A stretch of DNA of 64,000 nucleotides from Anagrus nilaparvatae (GCA_022575985.1 JAKSXM010000288.1:6847501-6911500), one strand, 5' to 3'. Shown: positions 1 through 11,985, numbered from the stretch's first letter. The notes: generated from the letters alone by a model not told the origin. Made by a program: numbers and translations.

Positions 1-310
1 ATTTCTCTATCTGATATGTAATTTTTTTGAAATTATTTTTTTTAAATTTTTTGTATAAAAAAATTAAAAAAACACAATAATTTTTTTTCTTTTTGGACTT
101 AGTACTTAATTTATTTATATGAAAGTACTAATATCCAGAATTATGGTTTTAAAGGATTTCTCTATCTGATATGTAATTTTTTTGAAATTTTTTTTTTTCA
201 AAATTTTTTGTATAAAATAATTAAAAAAAACATAATAATTTTTTTTCTTTTTGGACTTAGTACTTAATTTATTTCTATGAAAGTACTAATATCTAGAATT
301 ATCGTTTTAA
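1..310. repeat. Tandem repeat, two copies of a ~155-bp unit
   Basis: The sequence beginning ATTTCTCTATCTGATATG at position 1 recurs at 156, and the two copies stay nearly identical through the T-rich centre and the segment with CTTTTTGGACTTAGTACTT. A third, degraded copy of the same motif lies near 1080-1165. The unit has no coding potential and no family I recognise. Because the window starts inside it, the array may extend to the left. Confidence 0.85.
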
Positions 311-659
311 TAGATTATTTTTTGTCCATGATGATTTACTCAATAAATTCCATAATTTACAAACTTGTTCTATTATTATTTTTTCTTTTGTTGTTAAAAA
401 TTCGAAAATTATTATTAAGTATTCTTCTGGTATTATGAAATTAATATCTGAATAATAATATATAAAATTAAAATAATTATTGTTTTTAATAATGACTTGG
501 TCTAATTAGGATCTAAAAACACGAATTCACAAATATTTTTTGAAACACAAACCTGCTCTATTCACGCGTTAGGAAACTGGAAAATTATTAGCGAAACATG
601 AATTGAGCTTTTCAGTTTACGTAAATGAATGCTTTCATAGTTCCCTAGGTACTTCTGCA

Positions 660-905
660 CCAAAGGTCCTTAAATCGAAAAGTCCATTTCACCCCCTTCC
701 CCTAAAAACGTCACTTTTTCACTTCTTTCTTAAAAATGTCACTTTCACCCCCCCCCCCCCCTAAAAACGTCAATTCTTAACCCTCCCTAAAAACGTCACT
801 TTTTCACCATCCCTAAAATCGTCACTTTTTAACCCCCCCCCCCTAAAACGTCAATTTTTTACCCCCCCCCCCTAAACGTCACTTTTTCATTCTCCCTTAA
901 AAACG
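660..905. repeat. C-rich minisatellite (CCCCCC-TAAAAACGTCACTTTTTCA units)
   Basis: About seven imperfect units of 25-30 bp, each a run of C followed by TAAAAACGTCACTTTTT. The same unit, in the G-rich orientation, sits inside the dispersed elements at 5681, 20352, 30779 and 41412, so this looks like an expanded, opposite-strand relic of that family. The rest of 310-2240 has low-complexity AT-rich sequence and nothing I can assign. Confidence 0.8.
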
Positions 906-2245
906 TTTATTTTTAAAGATGGTGGAACCAAAAACATGAAAATAGAATGTTGCTACATTATCTCATTATCTGGGGGTTTTCGAGGTCAATAAAAATGTTT
1001 CTAGGTCCGCAATATGAGGATCAAAACTTAGTTTATTGAAAATTATTTTCTAAAAATTTGTTAAATAAAAAACATTAAATCACAGCAACATTTTTTTTCT
1101 TTTGGAATACGGTACTTAATTTTTTTTTATGAAATACTGATATCTCAAATTATCATTTTTATTAGATAAAATAGACCCTTATAAATATTTTGCTATTGTT
1201 GATTAGGAACCATAGTGCCAATCACTTGGCAGCGTTTTTTTTTTGTGTGCCTGTGTAATAGAGCTATGGAGCTTTCAAGCTCTGTATCAGCCAAAGTTGA
1301 GACTTTGGAGCTTTGTGGCAATGGAGACTTTTTTTCAGGATAATAAAATCTAAAACATGCAAAAAATTCACCTAATTTGATCGAACGGCCATTTCCTATT
1401 CATTTGTGCGGGGCCCTGTTTCGAAAGATAGCAAAATTAAAAACAAAAGTTATTTCAGTTTTTTAAGTATTTGACCATGTTGCCCCAAATATTTTTGAGC
1501 GCGAATGGTCGCAAATGAAAATTTGTTTTATTTTTCATTAGTTAAAAAAGAAAATAGAATGGGCATATCTCTCAATTTTTTTTAAATCGCTACCAAAAAT
1601 GAAATTTAAGGAGAAAATAAATTTATTTTGGACGGATTATGGTCTACCAATCAAAAGTATGTACTAAAATCACTTGCAAAAGTAATTTTACCTGAAAGTA
1701 TATCGTCTAACCTTTCGAATGACAGGTCGCAAGATCATTTTGACAGAATCGTTTTACCACAGGAGTATCAGAAAGTTGACTAAAAAGTCGCTAAAAATGT
1801 ACTTTATTTTTTGTCATTAATAGGCCGCCAATCAGAGCTAAAGGCATCTGGAGGTCTGAAAACTTCAGGATCCTATTTTTTTTAGGTGTACTTTGACCTA
1901 ATACAATTAGTTTTTAAATATCTTTCGTGGGCCGATTCACTATATAGATCCGGGCATAGCCTTTAATTATTTTACAAATAATCACTTCTACTACTTTATC
2001 AAATTTTCCTTGATTATTAGGAATTTTGATATACCTGCCTTACAATCTATCTAGTATTAATTATTCTGCATTAGGAAGTTCGTATACTTAATTTTCGGTT
2101 TTCGGCAAAACTACCCCGGATGAACAACGACAATTATGACTAGTTAATGGTGCCTGTCAGAATTTTTATTTCATGACTGGAAAAGCTGATCTCATAAATC
2201 TTGGTCAGAACCTGTCCAGAAAACCCACCGGTCTCAGATATCCTA

Positions 2246-2517
2246 CACTGAAAAAAAAATTTTTGTCCGTACGCCTTGAATTTTACGTGTGTATAGCGTG
2301 TTCAATGAGAGCGGACTCTGGGCCTCGAACAAACTTGCGTTACACACGTTTAGAGAGGGGACTTGATCATCGGCAATAAAAAAATGTGATACAGAAAATG
2401 TTGGGGCCCCCTCTTCAAACGCGTGAAACGCAAGTTCGTTCGAGGCCCTCTCCGATAAACAGGAATACTAGAAATACTAGAAATCAAGGCGTACGGCCAA
2501 TAATTTTTTTTTCAGTA
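2246..2517. mobile_element. MITE with CACTGAAAAA-type terminal inverted repeats
   Basis: The left end reads TA|CACTGAAAAAAAAATTTTTG followed by GTCCGTACGCCTTGA. The right end carries the inverted match (TCAAGGCGTACGGC, then a T-run and CAGTA). TA dinucleotides flank both ends, which suggests a Tc1/mariner-type, non-autonomous element. The centre is itself partly palindromic (AACTTGCG and CGCAAGTT arms around 2330 and 2430). Short open frames inside are by-products of the palindrome. A second, similar end (TACACTGAAAA) occurs at 2611. Confidence 0.6.
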
Positions 2518-2961
2518 TATAGTGCTATGTTACTTTTTGTTTTTAGTTACAACGAATATATTATATACTCTATTCTACCGATATTATACATACGTTGTTA
2601 GGTATATACCTACACTGAAAAAAAAATCCGCTTGCGGAAAACGGAATAAAATAAAGAAAAAAAACATGTAAAATTTTTCAACTATTCAAACCTGTTTGGG
2701 TATCGCTTTTTAATTAAAAACTAATGTATGTTATTTATAGAAATAATAATACTAACGTTTTTTTCAATATAGTACGAAACTGGCTTTTCTTTTTTAATCC
2801 TATTGACAGATATTCTTTTTGATTAATATTCATTCCTATTATATTACACGGTGGCGTTTTATTTAAGCCATTATAATATTCATCATTTATATAAAATCCT
2901 GTACTCTCGTTGCATAACTTAAAAAATGATAATTATTCTATTACTATTTTTAAAATATTTA

Positions 2962-5441
2962 AGGCTATTGCCGGATAAGCATAGTGATTTGACCCCCCCT
3001 CCCCAATCGCAAAAAAATTATTTGTATCCGAAAAGTATTATAAAAACTAGCCGATCGCCGTTGGAATTAGCTTCCTAGCCCATATTAGGCGCCCTTAAAC
3101 CTTAATAAACCTTAAAAATCGTGTTTTTTGTGCTTTTTTTTGTTTCTCCGCACTTTGTTGAGCTATTACTCTGAAAATTGCGTAGAAAAAAGGGCATAGA
3201 ATGTATTTTCAACCTTCATTGGTTTTAGACCCTTAAGACCATTTTAAGACCCCCGAAAATTTATTTCTAATTTTCGAAAAATCGGTTTTTTGAGCATAAA
3301 AAAAATAACCAGCGTTTAATTTCTTCAAATTGACTTAAAAAGTTGAAAAAAAGTATATTTTACTGATATCAGTCTTGTCCTGGTGGGGAGCTCATCTCCA
3401 CACCTTCAAAATTCAAAAAACGCGTTTTTTTTGTCTCTACACGATTAAAATGCAATAGAATTGCGAAAATTTGTTTTGTAACCTCTCTTAATCTTTTTGA
3501 GCATCTATTTTTACGTTTTAACTAAAATATATATCATTAATTATTGTTTTTAGACCCTTATGACCACTTAAGACCACCTTAAGAGCCCAAAAATTGATTC
3601 AACATTTTCAAAAAATCACTTTTTTTGAAATTAAAAAATTATACCTGCCTTTAATTCTTTCAAATTGGACTAAAAAGGCAAAGAAAATTATTTTTTAACG
3701 ATATCAGTCTTGTCCTGGAGGGGGAGCTCATCCCCACCCTTCAAAACGCAAAAAACGCGTTTCTTTGCCCCTACACGATTAACCCATTAATTCCTAAGAA
3801 GAAACTGCATTTGACAGAGCTGTAATACCTATTTTATTTAGAGCATTTGACTCAAATTAGTAAAATAAAACAAAAAAAAATTTCAAAATGGCGGACATTT
3901 ATAATTCGCGGACCGATATGGTGGTCAGAAAAAATTAAATTTTTATATTTTTTGATAAAAATTTGTGTGAATGGTTTTTTTTGGGTGCTAATTACGAATA
4001 TATAGTTATTTTTCAAAAATTTCAAATGGCAGAACCAATATGGCTGTTGAAAAACTCGAAAATTCGAGATTTTTGACGATTTTGAACCTCAGCAGAAACT
4101 GTAAGTTATATAACCAATTTTCATTTCTACGCAATTTTCAGATTAATAGCTCAACACAGTGTTGAGAAACAAAAAAAAGCGCAAAAAACACGATTTTTAA
4201 GGTTTTTTAAGGTTTAAGGGCGCCTAATATGGGTTAGGAATAGACCTGTGACGAGAGCGAGGCGAGGCGAGAATCACAAATTTTACCGAGAACGAGAACG
4301 AGAAAGATTTAATCTCGCCTCGCCTCGTTCTCGGCCGAGGTGCACAAATCATTTTCTCGGCCTCGCCTCGCCTCGCCTCGCCTCGTTCTCGGCCGAGAAT
4401 TTCTCGTTTCTAAGCGAGGTGCTTGATCAAAAAATTTTAATCAAGACTTTAAAAAATTATAAAATTTATTGTTATGCCTATTAAAAATATATTATACACA
4501 TTTAAAGCACATTATAATGAAGTGATACTTCAATATTTTTGAAACATTTATAAATATAATCCTCTATGAAAATTTTTTTCAAACACAAGAATAAAAAAAT
4601 AATAGAGCACAGATAAAAAGCATTTAATACTTTCCTTCTTTAGTTCTTTTCCCCGGTCAGTTTTTGAAAAAAGTAACAGACTATAACAGAATTTAAGACC
4701 ACATTTTCATCACCCTTATTTTCATAATGCAAAAAAATTTTCAAATTAAGTCGGTAGTAAAAGAAATTAGTGTTCATAAATGGATACGTAGCTTAAAAAC
4801 AGAAATACTAAAAAATGCTTGCATCTTTCCCTACTTATCGATATTGAATTTAGGCTTTATAAATTATTAATAATAAAACAATTTAATTATATCTTAATTA
4901 ATAACTGAAAGTTGTAAATGCATTTCTTATGGCATCATTTGCCTGCTATTAAATATCATGAAGCTGGAATTAATGCGTTTTATTATTGTTGTCACATAAT
5001 GACTTCTTATAACCGATAATATATAAAAATTTTAATTTCTTAATATCTTAATTTTAACTCCCTGGAAACTCTTAGCATTTCTAAGGTGCTTCCAAGGGGT
5101 ACGGGAATCTAATCTTGGTAAAAATTGGGTCTAAAAAAAATTACGAGGTTTAACGAGGCGAGACGAGGCGAGGCGGGGCGATGCGAGATTTTGGAAATTT
5201 GGTTCTCGGTCTCGCCTCGTCTAAGCGAGAATTTCAAATTTTGATCTCGCCTCGTTATCGCCTTGTTCTCGCCTCGCCTCGTAGACCGAGAACGAGGTTG
5301 CCTCGTTACCTCGTCACAGGTCTAGTTAGGAAGCTAATTCCAACGGCGATCGGCTAGTTTTTATAATATTTTTCGGATACAAATAATTTTTTTGCGATTG
5401 GGGAGGGGGGCCAAATCACTTTGCTTATCCGGCAATAGCCT
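2962..5441. mobile_element. TTA-flanked non-autonomous DNA transposon in IR-A intron 6 (PIF/Harbinger-like target site)
   Basis: Terminal inverted repeats begin AGGCTATTGCCGGATAAGC and extend over 100 bp, through AACTAGCCGATCGCCGTTGG and TTAGGCGCCCTTAAACC on the left, with the inverted match at 4100-4240 and 5325-5441. TTA is duplicated at 2959-2961 and 5442-5444. No transposase is present. The interior has two direct repeats (about 3300-3480 and 3620-3790, both with GATATCAGTCTTGTCCTGG). The right arm is interrupted by the hAT-like element at 4241-5324. Superfamily is inferred from the TTA duplication only. Confidence 0.75.
4241..5324. mobile_element. hAT-like non-autonomous element nested in the TTA-flanked transposon
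   Basis: Inverted termini TAGACCTGTGACGAG and CTCGTCACAGGTCTA are flanked by the 8-bp duplication GTTAGGAA (4233-4240 and 5325-5332). Removing the element and one GTTAGGAA restores the host transposon's right arm, whose intact counterpart is its own left arm near 3070-3100. Eight-base duplications and TAG-type termini fit hAT. The ends carry (CGAGG/CCTCG)n and GTTCTCGG arrays; the AT-rich middle is non-coding. An open frame at 4248-4484 is repeat-derived. Confidence 0.85.
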
Positions 5442-5470
5442 TTATAACAAATGTTAATTTGATAAGTTTA

Positions 5471-6239
5471 CAGTGAGGGCACACTATCCGCCGATGTCGA
5501 TATCGATATCGAAAAATAAAAAATACGGCAGCGCAAAATTCAAATAATTTTTGTTTTTCATTAAAAAATTGTTAAAAATAATATATTAATCATAAAATAA
5601 ATAAATAAAATACAAAACCAGTCTAAATATAATAATTTTACTAAATTTTAATAAGAATCTTGGTATATTAAGCATTTTAACATGGAACATGTTCATTGGA
5701 TGGGGTATTTGAAAAAGTTTGGCTCGGCAGGGGGGGGGGTGAAAAAGTGACGTTTTTAGGGGGGGTCAAAAAGTGACGCTTTTAGGGGGGGGGGGTTGAA
5801 ATGGACTTAGAATAATTTGAAGTGTGAGTCAGGATCTGATCAGGCTCTGATCAGGCCCTGATAACAACAACAACTTAGAATACTTTAAGTTTATGGACTT
5901 AGGATAGTATACATTTCAGGATTTATTGTGATTTTGGATTTATTACTATTATGAGTAAACATGTTCCATGCTCGTTGGTTGTGTAGTTACACAAACCGGT
6001 TATAAATTTTTTGATACCATAACAAGTTATTTATTTTTCAGGTTATGATATCAAAATATTCATTACTAAACCAACATTTTTATTAAAATTTAGTCAAATT
6101 AATTGTTTTGCCCTGATTTTAAGTTTTATTTATTTATTTCGTGATTAAAATATTACTTTTGGCAATTTTTCTAATAAAAAACAAAACTTTTTATTTTTCG
6201 ATATCGATATCGACATCGTCGGATAGTGTGGCTTCACTG
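5471..6239. mobile_element. Foldback MITE with CAGTG termini and TTA target duplication
   Basis: Left end CAGTGAGGGCACACTATCCG and right end (inverted) CAGTGAAGCCACACTATCCG, both followed by GATGTCGATATCGATATCG. TTA flanks both ends (5468-5470, 6240-6242). The palindromy continues inward: ACTAAATTTTAATAAGAATC near 5640 mirrors the stretch near 6075. The centre is split by a copy of the G-rich minisatellite element (5681-6012). No coding capacity. Confidence 0.75.
5681..6012 (+). repeat. G-rich minisatellite-bearing element, copy 1
   Basis: One of four dispersed copies of the same structure: a CATGGAACATGTTCATTGGA start, a variable array of GGGGGGGGTGAAAAAGTGACGTTTTTA units, a conserved body (ATCAGGCCCTGATAACAACAAC, then TTATTACTATTATGAGTAAA), the inverted end CATGTTCCATG, and a tail with the short hairpin GTGTAGTTACAC before AAACCGGTTATAA. 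This copy has about two G-rich units and lies inside the foldback MITE. The transposon class is unknown. Confidence 0.7.
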
Positions 6240-6913
6240 TTATTATAAAATAAAAAAACACGATATAAATGGAACCATATGTATAGGTAATAAGGAGCTG
6301 TTTAATAGTACATTGCGCAATTAGGGAGGAATGTTGAACTTCCGGGTGTTCAACTATTTTCCCCTGTTCCGTATACTATTTTTCTTTAAATCTATACTAG
6401 TTGAAAGTGTGTTTCTTTTTAATTATTTCATTTTAATTATTTCAGTATATTTTACCTTTTCAAATCCATTATAAGGATTAACGGGCAGATTTTCCGAACT
6501 TTCCATTAACGGTCTAAGCTCCGAGATAAAAGATTCTGAGTTCTGAAAAAATTAATCTGATAAATTTTTAGTTATTATAATATTTATATATTTTGAGACT
6601 GCAAGTAATAATCAAAATAAATAATTAGGCCTGACTTATTAATTTTAATGCAATGGTGTCATAATTACCATAATGGAGGATTCATAGATAGAATTTTTAA
6701 GAACAATTATTTTGTAAGATCCAATCCTTATAAAATCATTAATAGCTTATTTAATAGCTGTAATTTTGGTTTAATCACTGCTAAATAACTCATAATTGTG
6801 CTTGCATAAATTGAATAAATAATGTAAGAACCTAATAAAACCGATACATAAAGTATACGATCAGTTGTAAAAGAAGTGAATGCTAAAAATCAAAGATAAA
6901 TAATAGTATATTA

Positions 6914-7090
6914 CGGTCCCAGGCCAAAAAATAAAGAATGGCCCAAATCGCACGTAAATTACCTTCCGAGGCGAAGCCGAGGATGGTAAACTGCGATTTG
7001 GGGCATTCTTTGTTTATGGCCGAGAATTGTACAAAATTTTTTTGCGACTGTGGTGAGAAAATACGTACTTTCGGGCCACAGTACAAAAAG
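6914..7090. repeat. Hairpin-forming repeat in IR-A intron 4
   Basis: Arms GGCC...AAAGAATGGCCCAAATCGCA and TGCGATTTGGGGCATTCTTT...GGCC enclose a loop with GAGGCGAAGCCGAGG. A second short palindrome (GAAAATACGTACTTTC) follows. Related GC-richer hairpins with a GGCGAAGCC-type loop or similar arms occur at 21155-21345 and 26700-26760. An open frame across it is an artefact of the palindrome. Confidence 0.6.
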
Positions 7091-8614
7091 ATAAATTTTA
7101 TGTAATCCAAGAATAATTAATATTACCATTTACTCCTTGCTGACAATAAATGCCCCAGATATTTATAAAATTTTCAAGGAATTTGTTATTTTGATAAAAT
7201 TTTATTTCTAGGTGATATAATTGAAAAAAAGTTAACATAGTAGCAGACATAAAAATACTCATAATTATTAAGAACCAAGTAAATTTGCTAAAAACCTATA
7301 ATATAAATAAATAAACATATAAAAATATTTTGAATAAATCCCTTTGTAATTTTTTTTTTTTTTAAATGATTTTAAAACAAATTTTTAAAAAATATTGTTG
7401 AAAAAAATGAAAAAAACATTTTGCTCCAAAGTCTTTTTTTGCTCAAAAATATTTTTTTATGAGCTTCTGGGAAACTTTTAAAAAATAATTTGATTAAACT
7501 CACATTTAAATATGTACTCCAACGAATATCAGATTTTTCCGGTGCTTCAAAAAAAATACTAGTTCCAGATAAAGATAATGGTAAAGAAAAATCAATCACC
7601 TTAGACCTGTTTGAAGTTTCAGTGAATATTCCAAGAGCAAGATCTGCTTCTCCTCTTTCTAAAACTCCTATCATTCCAACCCAACTGTTATTTTCAGGAT
7701 TATAAATACCATAAAGACTTTGCTCAGATACTTTGATAGCTTTGAACTCAATAATTTCATTTATTTCTTGGAATATTGTTCTAATATATGCAGCAGAATT
7801 ATCAAAATCAATTGCTGATTGTAATAGCTAAAAAAATATACAAATCAACATTTAAAATAAATTATTCAAAAATATTTAAATATGATTTACCGAAGTATAT
7901 TTTAATTCTGCTCCTTTAAAATTTTCAATTAATGCCTTACGAAATAAGATTTTTAAATCCATGGAAAAACCAATATTTACATACCAATTTCCAAAATAAT
8001 ATTTTTTAATATCATTTGTTGAATTAAAATAATAATAATTAATACTATTATTTACGTAACATTTAACAAATATGTTTAAATATTGAGTATTTAAGTATTT
8101 AATTAATAATAATTGAAAATTAAAACAATATTTATCAATTAACTTTGATGTAAATAATATTAAAATTTTATAATTAGAATTAAATTCATTCAATTTATTT
8201 AAAACATTTATTAAATTATTGTGATTATCAATAAAAAAAATTAACAACTGTAATTTAGATTTAAAATTATCATCATCATTGAATTTAAAATATTTTGTAT
8301 TATTAAATTTTAAGCTTTGAACGTAAATATCATTATTTGATAAATAATGCACTATTTTTAATAAATTTTCTTGATTGTACAAATCTAAAAATATATAAAA
8401 TAAATATTTATTAAATAATTTTTAAAATACAAAATAATTAATTAATATAAGAATCACTTGTTTCATAATTATCTTGATAAAAAATGAAAAGATTTTTTAT
8501 TTTTAAATTAAATGAAAAATCTTTTATGAAATTAACCGAAATTTGGAAATCATTTTTTTCAATACCATTTGATTTTATAATTAATAAATTAAATAAAATA
8601 ATATAAAAATTCAT

Positions 8615-9120
8615 AATTTTAAATAAATTTTTAGTGTGTGATGAAATTGGGTTTAGTTTTCAACTAGTAAATTTAAACTAAAAAAATTGTGACTATAATT
8701 TTGTTATTTTATTCGATAATGAATAATATTTAAAACGTATAAAAATTCATTTTATTTTTTAATCTATGTAATTTTGGATAAATAATTTGTTAGTGTAATT
8801 TAGTTTAATGGTTTACTTTATTGTGTGTTTTATTACAGTTAAAGTAAAATTTAACTATAGCCTACCTAAAATATTATATTATGTCATAATTTATTGGTAG
8901 TACATCTTTTATTTTATACATCTAAAAGGTTCTGGAAAAAAAATATTTTCACATTGCGTCCGACCCTTCCCCACTCTAAGCAAAGGGCTTGGCCGTGTAA
9001 GATGGGTTAAGTTGGGCTCATAGCAATTCAGAAAAACAAATTTTAGCATGTTTTAAGATCGCATTTTTTTTATACCTCTAGCTCCCTCACCCTCCCCTGC
9101 AGCTCAAAAGAAAAGATAAA
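8615..9120. other. Region upstream of IR-A, no feature recognised
   Basis: AT-rich flank 5' of the IR-A start codon. It does not show the ~110-bp upstream block shared by IR-B and IR-C. Around 8950-8990 there is a fragment (GTCCGACCCTTCCCCACTCT) whose inverted relative occurs near 25210, so part of it is probably repeat-derived. Confidence 0.4.
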
Positions 9121-9579
9121 AATTGACTTTTTTGTGTTCACGTCTTTTAAATACCATAAAATTCCTTCAATATGGACGTTTTTTATCATACTTTTTTTCA
9201 AAAATGCATATATTTTTAGTTAAAAAATTTTTTTGTCTCAATGCACGCTTATTGATCAAAATTAAGGCTCCATTTTTTTTCACACATTTGTACAAATTAT
9301 TTAATGCCCTATTGATATTTTTTTTTTTTCGAATCGGGAAAATATCGAACAATCAAAAAAACGATACTTGAATTTTTTTGGGTGAATTTCTTTTAAATAC
9401 CATAAGATTCTATCATTATGACCTTTTTCATAATACCCTACGTTATTTTCTCAAAAAATACAGGTATTTTTGTTAATCCACTTTTTTGATCAAACGTAAA
9501 GCTCTATTTTTTTTACACATTTTTTCAAGTAATTTAATGTGCTATTGATTTTTTGTTAGAAATTCGGAAACATACCGAA

Positions 9580-10175
9580 TTTGATCATAGCTATTCTCAA
9601 AATGCTTTAAAATTCAAAGTCTCTACTATTGATTCTAGTATGAATGCTAATGATATCATTTGGTTGCAAAAAATAATTGATCATCATGTAAATTGTTCTG
9701 AACTCATTGATCTTTTACCTAATAATGGCCAATCATCTTACAATTTCAGACTGATTAAACCATTTTCATTAAGAACATTAAAGTCAAATTATCTTAATAG
9801 AGAATGCATACAGAGAATTTGCTTATTATATAATGAAAATTTTAATAAGTTTTCAAGGTTATTGAAATCGAATTATCAAATCGATACTTTAGCATTCCAT
9901 TTAAAGAAAATATTCTTAAGATTCTAGTTTTTTTAATTTTACTTTATTATCCTGTGTGAACATCTAAAAATCTTATATTTTGCGCATTTTGGTAGTTTAT
10001 TTTTTTTCTCTCTCTCTCTAATCATTTTAATCATTTTAATTATTACATATTTATATTAATTTATAATTTTAATACTACAGTAAATATTGTAAAATTTTTT
10101 TTATTACACAACCAATATATATAGTTGTGTTTCTTTTGTAATTGTCTTCCGGCGTAAGATAAATAAATAAATAAA
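9580..10175 (+). mobile_element. 5'-truncated non-LTR retrotransposon fragment with target duplication
   Basis: Flanked by ATACCGAA on both sides (9572-9579, 10176-10183). The opposite arm of the host transposon, near 12510, shows the uninterrupted version of the site. The fragment encodes the last ~115 residues of a non-LTR reverse transcriptase-type ORF, ending at 9927 (DIIWLQKIIDHHVNCSELID, then an ICLLYNENFN segment), then a 3' UTR ending in (AAAT)n. This fits a CR1/Jockey-like C-terminal tail, but the clade is uncertain. Confidence 0.75.
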
Positions 10176-10779
10176 ATACCGAAAAACCATAAAAACGAAA
10201 TTTTGAATTTTTCAGCCATGAGCTAAACAAGCAGAACCTTGGATTAACTCTTTTTTAGATGATTTTTATTTTGATCTTATTAACCTTTTATACACATTTA
10301 TTATTTTTTTCTAAGTATTTGCTGTATTTAACGATGGGTGTAAAAATTTTTAATATTATTGTTTAAAACAGATTTATTAATCGGCATTTATAAGGAGACC
10401 ATTGAACTCTATTGAAAAAAATTGCGACATTTTCACCGAGATATTTCAGGATTTTTTGAAATCCCGGTATTGTTGAATCAATAACTATAAAAGTATTGTG
10501 TTAACAAAATCGGGTACACTTTAGTAAAATGTATTCCTCAATATCGAAAATCCTTTTCGGTCGCTTTTATCAGCATTTCAAAGGCCTCTGAATCTACTAC
10601 ATTACTCAAAACTTTTAATGTTTTTATTTTTAACATTTTATATTAAAAGCTGACTAACTATTAACTCATCTACTTTAATCAAACCGATAGATTTTTATGC
10701 GTTATATGGAAATCTTGTAAACGTGCAACATTTAAATACCCGGGATCGAGCAAATCGTATTACTTTCCTTACCTTTCTA

Positions 10780-11985
10780 AATACTTGTAAAAAATTTTAA
10801 ATCTCTAGCTTTTGAAAGAGATACTTTTAGCCAAGGAAAGTTTGATGTAAAGCCATGTAAGAGGGAAGATCTTATTATTAATTATACTACTACTATTTCA
10901 AAGCAACTGCATGGAATCAATGACCAGCTTGTCATTTACAATGGTACTTATATTTTTCATGGTAAAAGTAAAAATAATTTTTACCAGAGAAAATCTTATT
11001 CTGGACAAAAAAAGACACATTTATGTAAGCCATTTACAATATTTACTACTGACGGATATGCTATAGATATAAAGGGTCCTTTTTAAGGAAATAAAAATGA
11101 TGGAATGATTTTAAGAAATGTTCTTGAAGAAACAGATGGTTTGAAAAACATATAAAGACCTGGCGATATATTTGTTTTAGGTAGAGGGTTTAGTTAATGT
11201 CTCTACAGAAGAAGCTTGCTATTCAAGGTTTGTAATGAAATTCCGATGGATTGCAGAAGCAATCCATGGAGTTGTAAGAATGAGATTTAAATTTTTGAGC
11301 ATTCAAGTACCTAATAGAACTGTTAAGGATCTAGAACTTTTTTGTAAGATAGCTTTTTTTTAAATATTGAATTCTGCAGGTGAAATTATTAATAAAAAAA
11401 TTCAAGATAATTGGAATTAAAGAAAAAAATTTTTGAAGCCAATAGATTCGTCACAAATTGAAGACTTTCCAATATTTACTACTAGACAATTAAAAATATT
11501 ATTTACAGGATCTTATAAACTTATTGTAGCTATATATAATTTAGCGGAGATAGTTAACGATGATGATATAATAGAGGTTGGATAATATAATTATCAAGGC
11601 CATTCTTAGATATGAAATTCAATCTCCACACAAAAACTGCAAGCAGTACTAGTGCTATATAGAATATATTTCAAATAAAAATAAAGTTGACGGAATAAAA
11701 CAATATGCTTGTGATTGTGCAAATAGGTTACGGACATGTAGAACTTGTGTCCACGTAGCAATTATAATATTTTTCTTAAGATATGCAAGATTTAAGCAAA
11801 AAATTATACGACCAGCAGAATTTTTGAATAATGTATTCGAAAAAAAAGATATTAAAGACATTATTCTATTTGAGGAGAGTGAAGAAGAAAATGAAAATGA
11901 AAGTGAAGATTCAAAATTAAGCAGCGATGAAGAATTTGAAAATAATGAAGAACTTTACATTCCAGATGTAGAAGAAGAGGAATAG
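10780..11985 (+). pseudogene. Decayed DDE transposase-like gene with C-terminal SWIM zinc finger
   Basis: One frame around 10855-11210 reads as a DDE_Tnp_4-like core: LVIYNGTYIFHGK (the first catalytic Asp appears changed to Asn), SYSGQKKTHLCKPFTIFTTD, GYAIDIKGPF, then stop, then NKNDGMILRN, stop, RPGDIFVLGRGFS (Asp expected before RGF, here Gly). A separate frame at 11655-11985 gives CDCANRLRTCRTCVHVA, a clear SWIM-type CxC...CxH finger, followed by an acidic tail ending PDVEEEE and a stop at 11983-11985. At least three stops plus frame changes make it inactive. Domain names are from recognised motifs; the superfamily is inferred. Confidence 0.65.

Larger units (their letters stand above)
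2757..8614 (-). pseudogene. IR-A: ionotropic receptor paralogue, frameshifted, last exon not in window
   Basis: Divergent insect ionotropic receptor, a relative of ionotropic glutamate receptors that forms ligand-gated cation channels in sensory dendrites. Exons by homology with IR-B and IR-C: 8614-8458 (start, signal-peptide-like MNFYIILFNLLII), 8384-7891 (amino-terminal domain), 7827-7504 (ligand-binding lobe S1, with GVLERGEADLALG and the arginine of TSNRSK), 7295-7127 (M1 and pore loop, GIYCQQG), 6882-6669 (M2), 6542-6456 and 2917-2757 (lobe S2). The M2 exon is 214 nt against 209 in IR-D and 206 in IR-B/C. Five extra bases after the codons for KPKLQ shift the frame into TAA. The eighth exon (M3 and tail) is not found in 1-2756 and may lie to the left or be lost. 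Intron 6 is swollen to 3.5 kb by transposons. Family assignment is firm; pseudogene status rests on the single frameshift. Confidence 0.85.

Noticed and set aside
4248..4484. 78-codon frame rich in Arg/Glu/Ser
   Set aside because: Produced by the CGAGG/CCTCG arrays at the end of the hAT-like element; no independent coding signal.
5944..6012. Helitron-like 3' end (short hairpin GTGTAGTTACAC before the terminus)
   Set aside because: The sequence after the hairpin does not end in CTRR and the element has inverted ends, so Helitron is not supported.
9123..9371. Overlapping plus and minus frames of 82 and 61 codons
   Set aside because: AT-rich inverted arm of the DDE/SWIM transposon; the homologous arm does not keep the frames.
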